Source: Marinobacter sp.
GTDB lineage: Bacteria; Pseudomonadota; Gammaproteobacteria; Pseudomonadales; Oleiphilaceae
Reading direction: 5' to 3'
DNA length: 64,000 bases
NCBI GenBank assembly: GCA_018402255.1
Contig: JAGYIS010000008.1
Span: 1-64,000, forward strand
This document shows positions 20,850 to 30,542 of this stretch, piece by piece. A program made the position numbers and the translations under genes. Positions within the stretch are counted from its first letter, which is position 1; each line of letters opens with the position of its first letter. Under the pieces are notes generated by a model, which searched no databases, had not been told where the DNA came from, and saw only the letters and a list, made by a program, of their open reading frames with translations.

Positions 20850-21271
20850 ACCACCAGGGCTGCTGTGTTGGAGAGATTCAGGCTCCGGCTTTCCGGCTGC
20901 ATTGGAACCCGCAGGCGATGGTCAGGCAGAAGGCCTTCACGGATGTCGGCGGGCAGGCCCCGGGTTTCCGGGCCGAACATCAGGTAGTCTCCGTCCTGAT
21001 AGCTCACCTGATGGTAGTGAGTACTGCCTTTGGTGGTCAGCCCGAACAGGCGTGCGGGTTGCTCGCTGGCCAGAAATTCCTGGTAGTTCTTGTGGATCCT
21101 GACCGTGGCGTACTCGCTGTAATCCAGCCCGGCCCGCCGCATCTGCTTGTCTTCGAGGGAAAACCCCAGCGGTTCGATCAGATGCAGCTGGCAGCCGGTG
21201 TTGGCGCATAGCCGGATGATATTGCCGGTGTTCGGCGGTATCTCCGGCTCGTACAGGACAACGTGGAGCAC
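20807..21271 (-). CDS. trmL: tRNA (cytidine(34)-2'-O)-methyltransferase TrmL
   Basis: TrmL is a small SPOUT methyltransferase that 2'-O-methylates the wobble base of tRNA-Leu isoacceptors. From the GTG at 21271 the protein is 154 residues, the usual length, and starts [20 protein letters not shown]. The knotted SAM-binding motifs [10 protein letters not shown] and [21 protein letters not shown] are intact. The frame is open further upstream (to 21322), but those residues do not belong to the family and would overlap the thiolase gene. Confidence 0.94.
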   Translation of the reverse strand: MLHVVLYEPEIPPNTGNIIRLCANTGCQLHLIEPLGFSLEDKQMRRAGLDYSEYATVRIHKNYQEFLASEQPARLFGLTTKGSTHYHQVSYQDGDYLMFGPETRGLPADIREGLLPDHRLRVPMQPESRSLNLSNTAALVVYEAWRQLGFPGAR

Positions 21272-21276
21272 TGGGC

Positions 21277-22455
21277 TTAGCGTTCCACGGCCAGGGCGAC
21301 ACCCATGCCGCCGCCAATGCAAAGCGTGGCCAGGCCTTTTTTGGCATCACGGCGCACCATCTCATGCAGCAGGCTGACCAGGATGCGGCAGCCGGAGGCG
21401 CCGATCGGGTGGCCCAGGGCAATGGCGCCGCCGTTTACGTTCACTTTACTGGCGTCCCAGCCCATGTCGCGGTTGACCGAAATGGCCTGAGCGGCAAAGG
21501 CTTCGTTGGCTTCGATCAGGTCCAGGTCAGCAGCAGACCAGCCGGCCCGTTCCAGGCAACGCGTGCTGGCAGGGATCGGGCCAGTACCCATGATGGTGGG
21601 GTCTACGCCGGCGTTGGCGTGGGCCTTGATAGTAACCAACGGAGTCAGGCCCAGCTCTTTGGCTTTGTCGGCACTGCATACCATGACCGCAGCGGCGCCA
21701 TCATTCAGTGACGAGGCATTGCCGGCGGTGACCGAGCCGTCTTTTTTGAAGGCTGGACGAAGCTTGCCAAGACCCTCGGCGCTGACGCCATCACGGGGGC
21801 ATTCGTCTTTGTTGACGATCAGCGGATCGCCTTTGCGCTGGGGAATGCTGACCGGAACAATCTGCCCATCAAAGTGACCGGCGTTCTGAGCAGCAACGGC
21901 TTTTTGCTGAGACGCAGCGGCAAATTCATCCTGCTCTTCCCGGCTGATGTCGTACTTCTCAACAATGTTCTCGGCGGTGATGCCCATGTGGTAATCATTG
22001 AAAGCGTCCCACAGGCCATCGTTGACCATGGTGTCGATCATGCTCCAGTTACCCATACGCTGGCCGTTGCGGCTGTTGGGCAGTACGTGTGGGGCCTGGC
22101 TCATGCTTTCCTGGCCACCGGCGATGATCATTTCAGCATCGCCGCACTGGATGGACTGCACCGCCATGTGCACCGCTTTCAGGCCGGAGCCACACACCTT
22201 GTTGATGGTGATGGCGGGCACGGATGCGGGCAGGCCGGCATGAATAGACGCCTGGCGGGCCGGATTCTGGCCGCAGCCAGCCGTGAGTACCTGGCCCAGG
22301 ATAACCTCGCCAATTTGATCCCCGGCAACGCCGGTTTCTTCCATCAGAGCCTTGATGACGGCAGCGCCAAGCTGGTCTGCCCGCAGGCTGGACAGGCCAC
22401 CACCAAAGCTGCCAATGGCGGTACGTTTTGCGGCAACAATGACAACATCACGCAT
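21277..22455 (-). CDS. Acetyl-CoA C-acetyltransferase (thiolase)
   Basis: This 392-residue thiolase is of the biosynthetic type (PhaA/AtoB-like) and condenses two acetyl-CoA to acetoacetyl-CoA or does the reverse. The acylated Cys lies in [13 protein letters not shown] (about residue 89), the His in [14 protein letters not shown], and the second Cys in [18 protein letters not shown] at the C terminus. The full length and [11 protein letters not shown] fit the family. The pathway (PHB, fatty acid or ketone metabolism) cannot be told from the neighbours, since it stands alone between trmL and the folM-like gene. Confidence 0.93.
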   Translation of the reverse strand: MRDVVIVAAKRTAIGSFGGGLSSLRADQLGAAVIKALMEETGVAGDQIGEVILGQVLTAGCGQNPARQASIHAGLPASVPAITINKVCGSGLKAVHMAVQSIQCGDAEMIIAGGQESMSQAPHVLPNSRNGQRMGNWSMIDTMVNDGLWDAFNDYHMGITAENIVEKYDISREEQDEFAAASQQKAVAAQNAGHFDGQIVPVSIPQRKGDPLIVNKDECPRDGVSAEGLGKLRPAFKKDGSVTAGNASSLNDGAAAVMVCSADKAKELGLTPLVTIKAHANAGVDPTIMGTGPIPASTRCLERAGWSAADLDLIEANEAFAAQAISVNRDMGWDASKVNVNGGAIALGHPIGASGCRILVSLLHEMVRRDAKKGLATLCIGGGMGVALAVER

Positions 22456-22584
22456 GGGAAATCTCCGTCGCTAAGGGCAGGCTCTGAAGGTGGCCCGCCG
22501 GCATTTTTCATAATGGCGGGCATTGTAGCGGGAAAGCGGGGGCGCGCCAAAACCACCAAGGTCGGGGTTGTGATGGCGCGGGGG

Positions 22585-23325
22585 TTACATGTTGAGGCTG
22601 CGGCCGCCATCAACAGACAAAACTTGCCCGGTAACAAAGGGCGCGTCGCACAACAGATAGGCGATGGCGCCGGCTATGTCATCCGGGTTGCCGGTACGAG
22701 CCAGCGGTGTTTTGTCGAGAATGGCCTGTTGATGGGCTGGGTCAACCTCGGCATCGCCCTCGGGCCAGAGAATCGCACCCGGCGACACCCCGTTCACCCG
22801 GATCTGCGGAGCAAGATCCTTTGCCCAGGAACGGGTCAGCGCTGCCAGTCCTGCTTTGCTGGCGCAGTACAGGGGGTGGTCGCTGAGCGGTTTTTCGCTG
22901 TAGATGTCGATCAGATTCACCACGCCGCCGGCGGATTTGGCCAGCTCTGGCAGGCAATGCTTCAGCAAAAAAAAGGGTGCTTTCAGGTTGGCGCCCAGGA
23001 TCTTGTCCCAGTCTTCTTCCGTGGAATGTTCTGTCGCTCTGGGGTAGAACACTGAGGCGTTATTGACCAGACCATCAAGACGTTGCCATTGCTGACCCGC
23101 TGCCCTGGCCAGGTGAGCAAGCTCGTCAGCGTTGGTGAGATCAGCCTGAACCGACGTTGCGGAATCAGCACGTTCCCGGTTGAGCTTATCGACGAGCTGC
23201 CTGGCCTGCTCTGCCCGGGAGCGATAGTGAATAACCACATTCCAGCCGCGAGCATGCAGGGTTTCGGCGGTGCGGGCGCCAAGCCGGTGAGCGGCGCCGG
23301 TGATCAGAGCAACAGGGGCAGCCAT
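22585..23325 (-). CDS. SDR family pteridine reductase (FolM-like)
   Basis: This 246-residue NADPH-dependent short-chain dehydrogenase has the cofactor motif LITGAAHRLGA (the TGxxxRxG variant of pteridine reductases), the NNAS motif, and the catalytic pair in YCASKAGL. It ends VLSVDGGRSLNM. FolM/PTR1-like enzymes reduce dihydromonapterin or dihydropteridines. It lies 16 bases downstream of the cca gene on the same strand, with a separate gap before the thiolase. The symbol folM would be reasonable, but substrate specificity is inferred. Confidence 0.87.
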   Translation of the reverse strand: MAAPVALITGAAHRLGARTAETLHARGWNVVIHYRSRAEQARQLVDKLNRERADSATSVQADLTNADELAHLARAAGQQWQRLDGLVNNASVFYPRATEHSTEEDWDKILGANLKAPFFLLKHCLPELAKSAGGVVNLIDIYSEKPLSDHPLYCASKAGLAALTRSWAKDLAPQIRVNGVSPGAILWPEGDAEVDPAHQQAILDKTPLARTGNPDDIAGAIAYLLCDAPFVTGQVLSVDGGRSLNM

Positions 23326-23341
23326 GGAGATTTCCTCAGGG

Positions 23342-24454
23342 TTATTGGGTCAGTACCTGCCTGATACGTTGCAGACGCTCGTTACGGATTGCAGCGCCCA
23401 GCTCCTGGCCCGATAAACCTTGCTTGATCAAGGCCTGCGGGCTGACTTCCAGAGCCGCCCTGGCAGCGGTGCGTAGCTGGTCGATGAACTCCGCCAGTTC
23501 AGTGCCCGTGGTGCAGTGCAATGTGTCGACCAGATGCTCAAAGCGTTCGGCCCGGCGCCAGATGTCGGCTTGGTCGAATAGTGCCATGGCTTCTTCCGGA
23601 GTGATTGCGCCGGCCTCATGGTCGGCCAGGCTCTGCATGAACAGGCAAACAAGATGAACCATGTCCCGGCAGTCATTGGGGCTTTTCATGGCCTTTGCGC
23701 GGTTTAGCGCCGCAGGCTCGGGCACTGTGCAGAGCAGGGCGGCAAATCGCTGGGCAGTGCTGCCGCCCCGGCGATGAACGCAGTGCAGGCCCTGCAGACC
23801 TTTGCAAAAGGTGTCTGTGTCTGCGAGCTCCGGAATCAGCTGGTCCAGAGCTCCGAGTTCCCTGAGCACATCAAAGAATACGCCCGGCGCCTGTTCATGC
23901 AGGGCCCGTTGCACCTCCTGCCAAACCCTTTCAGGAGCCAGGTCGGCCAGCTCATTACCACTGACCATGGCGCGCATCATGGCCATGGTTTGTTGGCAAA
24001 CCGTAAAGCCCAGAGGTTGCAGACGGGCGGCAAACCGTGCTGTTCTGAGGATGCGCAGGGGGTCTTCAGCAAAGGCTTCCGACACATGCCGGAGCGTTTT
24101 CTGTTCAAGATCGGCGTGGCCGTGGAAAGGGTCAACCAGCTGGCCACCTTCGGTTTCTGCCATGGCGTTGATGGTCAGGTCGCGGCGTTTGAGGTCTTCG
24201 TCAAGCGTGACATCCGGCGCGCTGTAGACGGTAAAACCATGATACCCACGCCCCTGTTTGCGCTCGGTGCGGGCCAGGGCGTATTCCTCGCCGGTTTTCG
24301 GGTGCAGAAACACCGGGAAGTCAGCGCCAACCTGTTTGAATCCTTTGCTGCGCATTTGATCCGGCGTGGCGCCGACCACTACCCAGTCCCGGTCTTTGAC
24401 TTGAAGCCCGAGTAACTTGTCCCGGACGGCGCCGCCTACCAGATAGATTTGCAT
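23342..24454 (-). CDS. cca: CCA-adding tRNA nucleotidyltransferase
   Basis: This enzyme adds or repairs the 3' CCA of tRNAs. From the ATG at 24454 it is 370 residues and begins [16 protein letters not shown], the class II nucleotidyltransferase signature. The catalytic DxD is in [10 protein letters not shown], then [10 protein letters not shown] and [15 protein letters not shown] follow. The C-terminal region lacks a clear HD motif of the kind found in E. coli Cca, so phosphohydrolase activity is doubtful. The frame extends 14 codons further 5', but that segment is not family-like. Confidence 0.93.
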   Translation of the reverse strand: MQIYLVGGAVRDKLLGLQVKDRDWVVVGATPDQMRSKGFKQVGADFPVFLHPKTGEEYALARTERKQGRGYHGFTVYSAPDVTLDEDLKRRDLTINAMAETEGGQLVDPFHGHADLEQKTLRHVSEAFAEDPLRILRTARFAARLQPLGFTVCQQTMAMMRAMVSGNELADLAPERVWQEVQRALHEQAPGVFFDVLRELGALDQLIPELADTDTFCKGLQGLHCVHRRGGSTAQRFAALLCTVPEPAALNRAKAMKSPNDCRDMVHLVCLFMQSLADHEAGAITPEEAMALFDQADIWRRAERFEHLVDTLHCTTGTELAEFIDQLRTAARAALEVSPQALIKQGLSGQELGAAIRNERLQRIRQVLTQ

Positions 24455-24563
24455 GAAACGGGGGCTTCCTGTGTGGCTGATGAAGAGATATGCCATGGAT
24501 TATCCGGTCGGCGGCGGCCAGAGGCAAATGCAGAGAAAGGCTCCCGGTTTTCCATACAGGTAC

Positions 24564-24598
24564 AAAAAAGCCCGGCCTGCAGGGTGCAGGCCGGGCCT
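24564..24598 (-). terminator. Intrinsic terminator after the TraF-like gene
   Basis: Read on the minus strand, GCCCGGCCTGCA pairs with TGCAGGCCGGGC around a three-base loop and is followed by six Ts. It lies just after the TraF-like gene's stop at 24614. Confidence 0.92.
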
Positions 24599-24613
24599 TG
24601 AATGCAGGGTTGC

Positions 24614-25869
24614 TTAGAAAGACGTGCCAAGCTCGATGGCTGCGCCAACATCTGCACTGCTATAGAGCGCACCCAGATCAACGCGGGCGCCGAGAATGTT
24701 CAGGCCAAGACCGGCGGTGAACTGTGTGTCTTCTTCAATGCCATCGTTGTCGTCGTTGCTGGCCAGGTTGTGGCGCGCACCAATGCGCAACTGGGCGTAA
24801 CGCCAGGCATCAAACTCGGCGCCAAGGGCCAGCCACTGGGTGTCGTCCTCATACCCGAACGCTTTTTTCTTGGTCAGGTCCAGCTCAGCGGTGACCACGT
24901 GGTAGTCGCTCTTGTGGGCGATGCCGGCGGTGACCATCGGGTTGAGTTCGAGCGTGTACTTGTCTTCGTCAATGCGCGTTTGTGCTGAATCCAGCTCCAT
25001 CGGAATCAGGTTTTTTACCACAACACCGGCATTCCATTCGCGGTTTTCACCGAAGGCGTAGGCGGCGCCGATGTCGAGGTTAAAGCCGCTTTTGTCAGTC
25101 TGGTATTCGTCGGCATCGAAGTCGTCATCTTCGAAGTCAGAGACGCTTTCGGTGTATTGAAACGTGCGGAGTTCAACATACTTTGGAGAAACGCCCACCT
25201 GTAAGGCGTTCCCATTGTTCAGCTGGAAGGTAGAGGCAAAGCTCACTCCGGCTTCAACTACGGCGGATGCCAAAATGCGACCGCGGGAATTAAGGCTCTC
25301 TTCAAGATTTACCGAATCGACCAGTGATGGATCGAGCGCTGCTATGCCCTCCAGAATCGCAAGGTCGTTTTCGTCCAGTTCACCTCGCACGGTGGCCGTG
25401 AGGTTGCCGGTGGTAAAAAACCAACGGCAAAGCTGGGGCCAGGAACCGCAAAACCGAGGCCGAGCCCAACGTTAGCGCGCATGGTGTCGCGGTCAAATGC
25501 TTCGAGCCGGGTGATCAGGTCGCGGGCATTGGCTTGTGCTTCTGCTGGATTGCTGGATTTGAAGTCTTCGAAACCGTCGATCAGGTCTTGAATGTCATCC
25601 ACCTGATCTACCACTTCTTCTTCGTCGGCTAACCGCGCATTGACCGAGGGCAGCATCAGCCCGAAGTCATCCGCCCAGTCGTGCTGCGGTGCCGCCATCA
25701 TGGCCGGGTTTGCCAGTGGTGCGGCAGATGGATGAGCAACGGCAACGCCGGTGCCGCCCATGGCGAAGGAGCGCGCAGACATCGCGCCCTGTGGACTGGC
25801 CAAGGCCGAAGTAGTGGCAACAGAAAGGCTGATGGCCAGGGACAGTTTGCAGAGGCGAGCTGTTTTCAT
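24614..25869 (-). pseudogene. TraF-like outer-membrane protein gene, split by a frame change
   Basis: Two minus-strand frames together give one protein of the conjugal-transfer TraF-like family (a chromosomal beta-barrel type, not the thioredoxin-fold TraF). The 5' frame (25869 to about 25414) has a signal peptide (LSLAISLSVATTSALA) and RSFAMGGTGVAVAHPSAAPLANPAMM. The 3' frame resumes at TTGNLTATVRGELDEND and runs to 24614 as barrel-like strands ending AAIELGTSF. The join is T6 in GGT TTT TTA CC, which is a T TTT TTA heptamer in the right phase for a -1 slip. It could be a sequencing error, a mutation or real frameshifting. The flagellar genes upstream are divergent. Confidence 0.75.
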
Positions 25870-26118
25870 GAGAAATCCTGATGTTGTTTTGATGCAGATA
25901 CAAATGATTAAGCTATTGAAAGGTTAGACCAGTTTATTCTGAGACTCAGCGCACAACCGGTAACGGTTTGTTCTTAACTGTAAAGGCAGGCAGGTTTTTG
26001 CCGCTGAATCGTCACGTAGAATGTTGATTTTTTAAATAAGCAATTAATATCAGTTCGTTACTGATGCTGGCGTGATTATTTCATGGTTGGTCTTAAAGTG
26101 TTTTCCGGAGACAAGATA

Positions 26119-26658
26119 ATGACACTGCGATGGACCCTTATTCCTGTTCTGGCTTTTGCCCTGAGCGCTTGCGCGCCCGTTGGCGGTCACCGTCAAAGCC
26201 AGCAGGATAATGCCAGAGAGTTCAAACCGATTACCGTTCGGGTCAGTGGCTTTAGTACCTATGAGGATGTTCGCGAGGATCGTCTTAACACGCGCAAGCG
26301 TTTAATGGCGCGGCGTGCCTCCCAGTTGGATGCCTACCGTAATCTGGCGGAGCGGGTGTATGGCACCGTGATCTATGGCAGTTCTACCGTGAACGATTTC
26401 GTGGTCCACAATGACACCTTCCGCACCTACGTAGACAGTTACATCCGTGGTGCGCGTATGGTCGCCGTGAATGAGCACAGTGATGGCGTGGTGGAGACGG
26501 TTATGGAGTTGAGGCTGGAACCCCGGTTCCGTCAATGCGTGGCCCGTGTGTCAGAAGATCAGGTTCGGGATGTCTGTGCGATTCCCATGCCCAGGCACAA
26601 TGACCGGGTGGGTGACGTCGAAGCCCGTCGCACCAACTCACTGTATTATCTGGACTAA
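26119..26658 (+). CDS. flgP: LPP20-family lipoprotein, FlgP-like
   Basis: This 179-residue protein has a lipoprotein signal ending LSAC and a domain of the LPP20/FlgP family (RKRLMARRASQLDAYRNLAERVYG). In Vibrio, FlgP forms an outer-membrane ring around the flagellar basal body. The start at 26119 follows CCGGAG; upstream in-frame codons lack lipoprotein features. The next gene is FlgT-like, the same pairing as in Vibrio, which supports the assignment. flgO, usually adjacent, is not here. The gene sits in a non-flagellar neighbourhood. Confidence 0.82.
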   Translation: MTLRWTLIPVLAFALSACAPVGGHRQSQQDNAREFKPITVRVSGFSTYEDVREDRLNTRKRLMARRASQLDAYRNLAERVYGTVIYGSSTVNDFVVHNDTFRTYVDSYIRGARMVAVNEHSDGVVETVMELRLEPRFRQCVARVSEDQVRDVCAIPMPRHNDRVGDVEARRTNSLYYLD

Positions 26659-26691
26659 GCCGCCGTTGCCTTGGCGCGTTGCGGGAGACCT

Positions 26692-27894
26692 ATGAAGCCT
26701 ATCGTTTTATTGATGTTGTGGTTATGCGCCGGCGTGGTCAATGCGGCTACGTTTGAAGGCGTGGGCCATGCCAATATCCGGGAAAACAATCTGGATCAGG
26801 CCCGCGCGGAGGCTCGGCAGGCGGCCATGCGCGATCTCGCCCTGCAGTTTGAAGCCAGCATCAGCACTCAGGATACCCTGGAAAACGGTGAACTCACCCA
26901 GTCACAAACGCGGTTGTCATCCAGGGCTCAGCTGCACAATGCCACCATCGTGGATGAATACCGCAGCGGTAACCTGTTGCGGGTCATTGTGCGGGCCGAA
27001 CTGGCTGCTGCCTCGGGCAGTGACAGTTGCAAAGCTGGCGATGCCTCCGGCTTGCGTAAGCGGGTTGCGGTTACCGGTTTTCCGATCGTGATGCCTCAGC
27101 AGGGCGGCAGTCCGGCATTGGATGACGCCGGCGAGAAGTTGCCGCTGGCACTGGTGTCTCGCCTGCAGGCGCAGGGCAGGATGCAGGTGCTGGGATCGAC
27201 GTCTCTGCAGCTGTTCAGCAACTTGCCGGATGCCCCTACGTCGCAACAAAACCTGACTGCGAATCATCTCACCAACGTTTTGCAGCTGGCCCGTGAGCTG
27301 GGTGCCCAGTTTGTGGTGTCTGGCGTGATTCGCGATATAGGTTTGTCTGATCCCAACGCCTGGGGCAGCTCGATCACCAATCGCATGCAGCGCAGCATCG
27401 GGCTGGTCGATACCACTCGCCGATTTGAGGCGGAAGTGATGGTGTTTGACGGTTTCAGCGGCTCACCGGTGCTTCGGCAACGGTTTGCAACTTCGGCGCG
27501 CTGGGATCCGAAAGGCAGTGGCAGCGGTGGCTTTGCCTCGGCGGGTTTTGAAAAGTCGGAGTGGGGGCAGGCTGTTACTGGTGTGATCAATGACATGACC
27601 GCAGCGGTCAACTCGGCGCTCGCCTGTCAGCCGTTTATGGCTCGGGTAACACGGGTGGACAGTGATCGCGTGACCCTGGCTTCTGGCGCTACTGCCGGTT
27701 TGCGACCGGGTGACGAGCTGAATATCTACCGCAGCCAGCGCTACTTTGATTCGCTGGAGGGTACGCCGGAATTATCGGATGCCGGGGTGTCTATTACTCT
27801 GGATAATGTTCACCCGGATTTCAGTACCGGCCGCCTGCCAGTGACTGGCGGCCAGGTAAACGTTCAGCGGGATGATATCGCCATTATCTGGTGA
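26692..27894 (+). CDS. flgT: Flagellar assembly protein T, FlgT
   Basis: FlgT is a periplasmic protein of the H-ring that helps anchor the stator of polar flagellar motors. The 400-residue protein has a signal peptide (MLWLCAGVVNA) and an N-terminal domain (FEGVGHANIRENNLDQARAEARQAAM). A middle domain contains RKRVAVTGFPI and LARELGAQFVVSGVIRDIG. The C-terminal domain carries RVDSDRVTLASGATAGLRPGDEL. The ATG at 26692 is the first with a signal peptide directly after it. It follows flgP by 33 bases and ends three bases before convergent sufE. Confidence 0.88.
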   Translation: MKPIVLLMLWLCAGVVNAATFEGVGHANIRENNLDQARAEARQAAMRDLALQFEASISTQDTLENGELTQSQTRLSSRAQLHNATIVDEYRSGNLLRVIVRAELAAASGSDSCKAGDASGLRKRVAVTGFPIVMPQQGGSPALDDAGEKLPLALVSRLQAQGRMQVLGSTSLQLFSNLPDAPTSQQNLTANHLTNVLQLARELGAQFVVSGVIRDIGLSDPNAWGSSITNRMQRSIGLVDTTRRFEAEVMVFDGFSGSPVLRQRFATSARWDPKGSGSGGFASAGFEKSEWGQAVTGVINDMTAAVNSALACQPFMARVTRVDSDRVTLASGATAGLRPGDELNIYRSQRYFDSLEGTPELSDAGVSITLDNVHPDFSTGRLPVTGGQVNVQRDDIAIIW

Positions 27895-27896
27895 AC

Positions 27897-28358
27897 TCAG
27901 GCGGCGGCTTCGGCTGCCGCAATGTCCCGGATCTTGCCGACCATCGCCCGCAGGCCGTTGCCCCGGGTCGGAGAGATGTGACGGAACAGGTCGAGTTGCT
28001 CGAACAGTTCATCAATGTCGGTAGCCAACAGATCTCTGGCCGGCTTACCGTTCAGTGCGACCAGAATTATGGCGGCCAGGCCGCGAACGATCATGGCGTC
28101 CGAATCGATCAACAGGAACAGTTTGCCGCTGTCTGGGTCGTGGTGGTGAATCAGCCAGACCTGGCTCTGGCAGCCATGCACGTAGTTTTCTTCAACCCGC
28201 TCGTCGTCCGGAAACCCTGGCAGTTGCTTGCCCAGATCGATGATGTAGGCATAGCGGTCTTCCCAGTCATCCAGGAATTCGAAGGCGTCCAGAACGTCTT
28301 CCAGTGTGGTTTTGGTACCCAGGGGGTTGTCGAGAAATTGCTGTTTGCTGGCGCTCAT
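27897..28358 (-). CDS. sufE: Cysteine desulfuration protein SufE
   Basis: SufE accepts sulfane sulfur from SufS and passes it to SufBCD for Fe-S cluster assembly. The 153-residue protein contains the acceptor Cys63 in ENYVHGCQSQVWL and the conserved WEDRYAYIIDLGKQLP. It is the last gene of the suf operon, overlapping sufT by four bases. Confidence 0.95.
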   Translation of the reverse strand: MSASKQQFLDNPLGTKTTLEDVLDAFEFLDDWEDRYAYIIDLGKQLPGFPDDERVEENYVHGCQSQVWLIHHHDPDSGKLFLLIDSDAMIVRGLAAIILVALNGKPARDLLATDIDELFEQLDLFRHISPTRGNGLRAMVGKIRDIAAAEAAA

Positions 28359-28903
28359 AGCATCCCCAGTTCCAGTTTGGCTTCGTCGGTAAGCATGTCG
28401 TTGTTCCAGGGCGGATCAAAGGTGAGCTCTACCGTCACTTTGTCCACGTTGGGCACGTGCTCCACCTTGCGCTTCACATCTTCGGTAATCACCGGGCCCA
28501 TGCCACAGCCTGCGGCGGTCAGGGTCATGGTAATCTGGATGTGGTTGCCGTTCTCGGTGCCATTCTCGATCTTGCAGTTGTAGATCAGGCCCAGGTCCAC
28601 CACGTTGACCGGAATTTCCGGGTCGTAGCAGTTACGCAGCGCTTCCCACACCTGATTCTCGTTAATCGTGCCGTCTTCGGGCGTTTCGAAACTGCTTTCC
28701 AGGGGCTGCTTGCCCAGGGCGTCGGCGTCATGGCCTTCAATGCGGGCCAGATTACCGTTTACCGCTACGGTAAAGGTGCCACCGAGCGACTGGGTGATAG
28801 TCACAAAGGTGTCCGACGGAATCATGATTTCGGTTCCGGAGGGTACCAGGCGGGCTTCCACCTCGCGCTTGGTCAGGACGACTTCCCGTTCTTGCATGCT
28901 CAA
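28355..28903 (-). CDS. sufT: Fe-S cluster assembly protein SufT (MIP18/DUF59 family)
   Basis: This 182-residue protein has an N-terminal extension (about 1-80) and a C-terminal MIP18-like domain. Marks of the domain are WEALRNCYDPEIPVNVVDLGL, LTAAGCGMGP and FDPPWNNDML. SufT is an auxiliary Fe-S maturation factor. Its place between sufA and sufE, with a four-base overlap to sufE, fits the SUF operons of many gammaproteobacteria. Confidence 0.93.
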   Translation of the reverse strand: MSMQEREVVLTKREVEARLVPSGTEIMIPSDTFVTITQSLGGTFTVAVNGNLARIEGHDADALGKQPLESSFETPEDGTINENQVWEALRNCYDPEIPVNVVDLGLIYNCKIENGTENGNHIQITMTLTAAGCGMGPVITEDVKRKVEHVPNVDKVTVELTFDPPWNNDMLTDEAKLELGML

Positions 28904-28915
28904 AAAAGCCTCTTT

Positions 28916-29272
28916 TTATGTCACCGTAAAGCTTTCGCCGCAGCCACACTCCGCCGTGGCGTTGGGATTGCGGAAGCGAAACAGGGAGTTAACCCCCTCG
29001 GTAACAAAGTCGATTTCAATGCCGTTCACCAGGGGCAGGTGTTCCTGCTTCACGTACACATCTACGCCGTCGATCGCGAAAATCCGATCCTCGGATGTGC
29101 TTTCTTCTACCCACTGGGTTTCATACTTGAAGCCGGAGCAGCCACTTTTTCTGATGGCCAGGCGGATGCCTTTGGCTTCGGGTCTTTTGTCCAGTTGCTT
29201 GCGGACGTGTTTGACGGCGGTTGGCGTCATGGTCACATTCACATCGTTCGGGGTGAAGACTTCGGTTGTCAT
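28916..29272 (-). CDS. sufA: A-type Fe-S carrier protein SufA
   Basis: This is a 118-residue HesB/IscA family scaffold or carrier. The three conserved cysteines are present: one in KSGCSGFKYE and two in the C-terminal CGCGESF. It lies 12 bases after sufS with GGAGG before its ATG. Confidence 0.94.
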   Translation of the reverse strand: MTTEVFTPNDVNVTMTPTAVKHVRKQLDKRPEAKGIRLAIRKSGCSGFKYETQWVEESTSEDRIFAIDGVDVYVKQEHLPLVNGIEIDFVTEGVNSLFRFRNPNATAECGCGESFTVT

Positions 29273-29284
29273 GTGTCCACCTCC

Positions 29285-30538
29285 TCAGGTAAACAGACGC
29301 TGGATTTTTTGCAGGCCGGTGAACAGTTTCTCGACCTCCTCCAGCGTATTGTAGAACGCGAATGAAGCCCGGGCTGTACCGGGTACTCCGTAGAAATCCA
29401 TCAGTGGCATGGCGCAGTGATGGCCGGTACGGATGGCGATGCCTTGCTGGTCCAGCAGGGTGCCAATGTCACTGGGGTGCAAGCCCGCGATCTTGAACGA
29501 CATCACCGGGACCTTGTGCTTTGCGGTACCGATCACTTCCATGCCGGGTACGGTTTCGACCAGCTCGTTAGCGCGCACCAGCAGAGCATTTTCGGCGGCT
29601 TCCATGGCCTTGCGGTCCAGGCCGTCCATATAATTGATGGCAGCGGCCAGGCCAACGGCCTCGGCGATCGCCGGGGTGCCGGCTTCAAATTTGTAGGGCA
29701 ACACATTCCAGGTGGTGCGCTCGAAAGACACCCGCTCAATCATCTCGCCACCGCCCTGATAGGGGGGCATCTCTTCGAGCAGTTGCGAACGGCCATAGAG
29801 CACACCAATACCGGTGGGGCCGAACAGCTTATGAGCCGAGAACACGTAAAAGTCACAGTCCAGAGCCTGAACATCCGGCTTGAAGTGCGGCACTGCCTGG
29901 GCGCCGTCAATCAGTGTGATCACACCCAGTTTTTTGGCCTGCTCAATCAGCGATGCGATCGGGTTAACCGTGCCGAGCACGTTGGAAACGTGGGTGATGG
30001 CCAGAATGCGGGTGCGCTCGGTAAGCAAGCTGTTGAACGAGTCCAGATCCAGTTCGCCCTCGGGGGTTACCTGAATGGGGACTACTTTGGCGCCGGTGCG
30101 CTCGGCCAGCATCTGCCAGGGTACGATATTGGCGTGATGCTCCATGTGACTGACCAGAATCTCGTCGCCGGCTTTCAGGCGCGGGGCCAGGCCATTGGCG
30201 ACCAGGTTGATGGCTTCGGTGGTGCCACGGGTCCAGATGACCTCTTTGGTGCTGGCGGCGTTGAGAAAGTGGCGAACAATTTCCCGGGCTCCTTCGAAAG
30301 CGGCGGTCGCCCGGTCCCCCAGGGTGTGGGCACCCCGGTGCACGTTGGAATGCATTTCGCGATAGTAGCGGTCCATGGCATCGAGCACGGCCAGGGGCTT
30401 TTGAGCCGAGGCGCCGTTGTCCAGGTACACCAGCGGCTTGCCGTTAATTTCCTGAGCCAGGATCGGGAAGTCGCGGCGAATGGCTTCTACGTCAAACGCC
30501 TTGGTAACGGTGTTGTTTGCCACGGACAGATCGCTCAT
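29285..30538 (-). CDS. sufS: Cysteine desulfurase SufS
   Basis: SufS is a PLP enzyme that takes sulfur from cysteine. The 417-residue protein has the PLP Lys in FSAHKLFGPTGIGVLYG and the group II active-site Cys in the short loop RTGHHCAMP, as in E. coli SufS. The N-terminal FPILAQEINGKPLVYLDNGASAQKP is typical. It sits between sufD and sufA, with four bases to sufD. Confidence 0.97.
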   Translation of the reverse strand: MSDLSVANNTVTKAFDVEAIRRDFPILAQEINGKPLVYLDNGASAQKPLAVLDAMDRYYREMHSNVHRGAHTLGDRATAAFEGAREIVRHFLNAASTKEVIWTRGTTEAINLVANGLAPRLKAGDEILVSHMEHHANIVPWQMLAERTGAKVVPIQVTPEGELDLDSFNSLLTERTRILAITHVSNVLGTVNPIASLIEQAKKLGVITLIDGAQAVPHFKPDVQALDCDFYVFSAHKLFGPTGIGVLYGRSQLLEEMPPYQGGGEMIERVSFERTTWNVLPYKFEAGTPAIAEAVGLAAAINYMDGLDRKAMEAAENALLVRANELVETVPGMEVIGTAKHKVPVMSFKIAGLHPSDIGTLLDQQGIAIRTGHHCAMPLMDFYGVPGTARASFAFYNTLEEVEKLFTGLQKIQRLFT

Positions 30539-30542
30539 GCCT

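Noticed and set aside
24564..24598. Inverted repeat considered as a member of the hairpin repeat family
   Set aside because: Its loop is three bases and a T6 tract follows on the minus strand, so it is a terminator.
25970..26020. Possible sigma-54 promoter before flgP (GGCAGG...TTGCC)
   Set aside because: GG-to-GC spacing is 9 or 13 bases instead of 10, so it does not fit.
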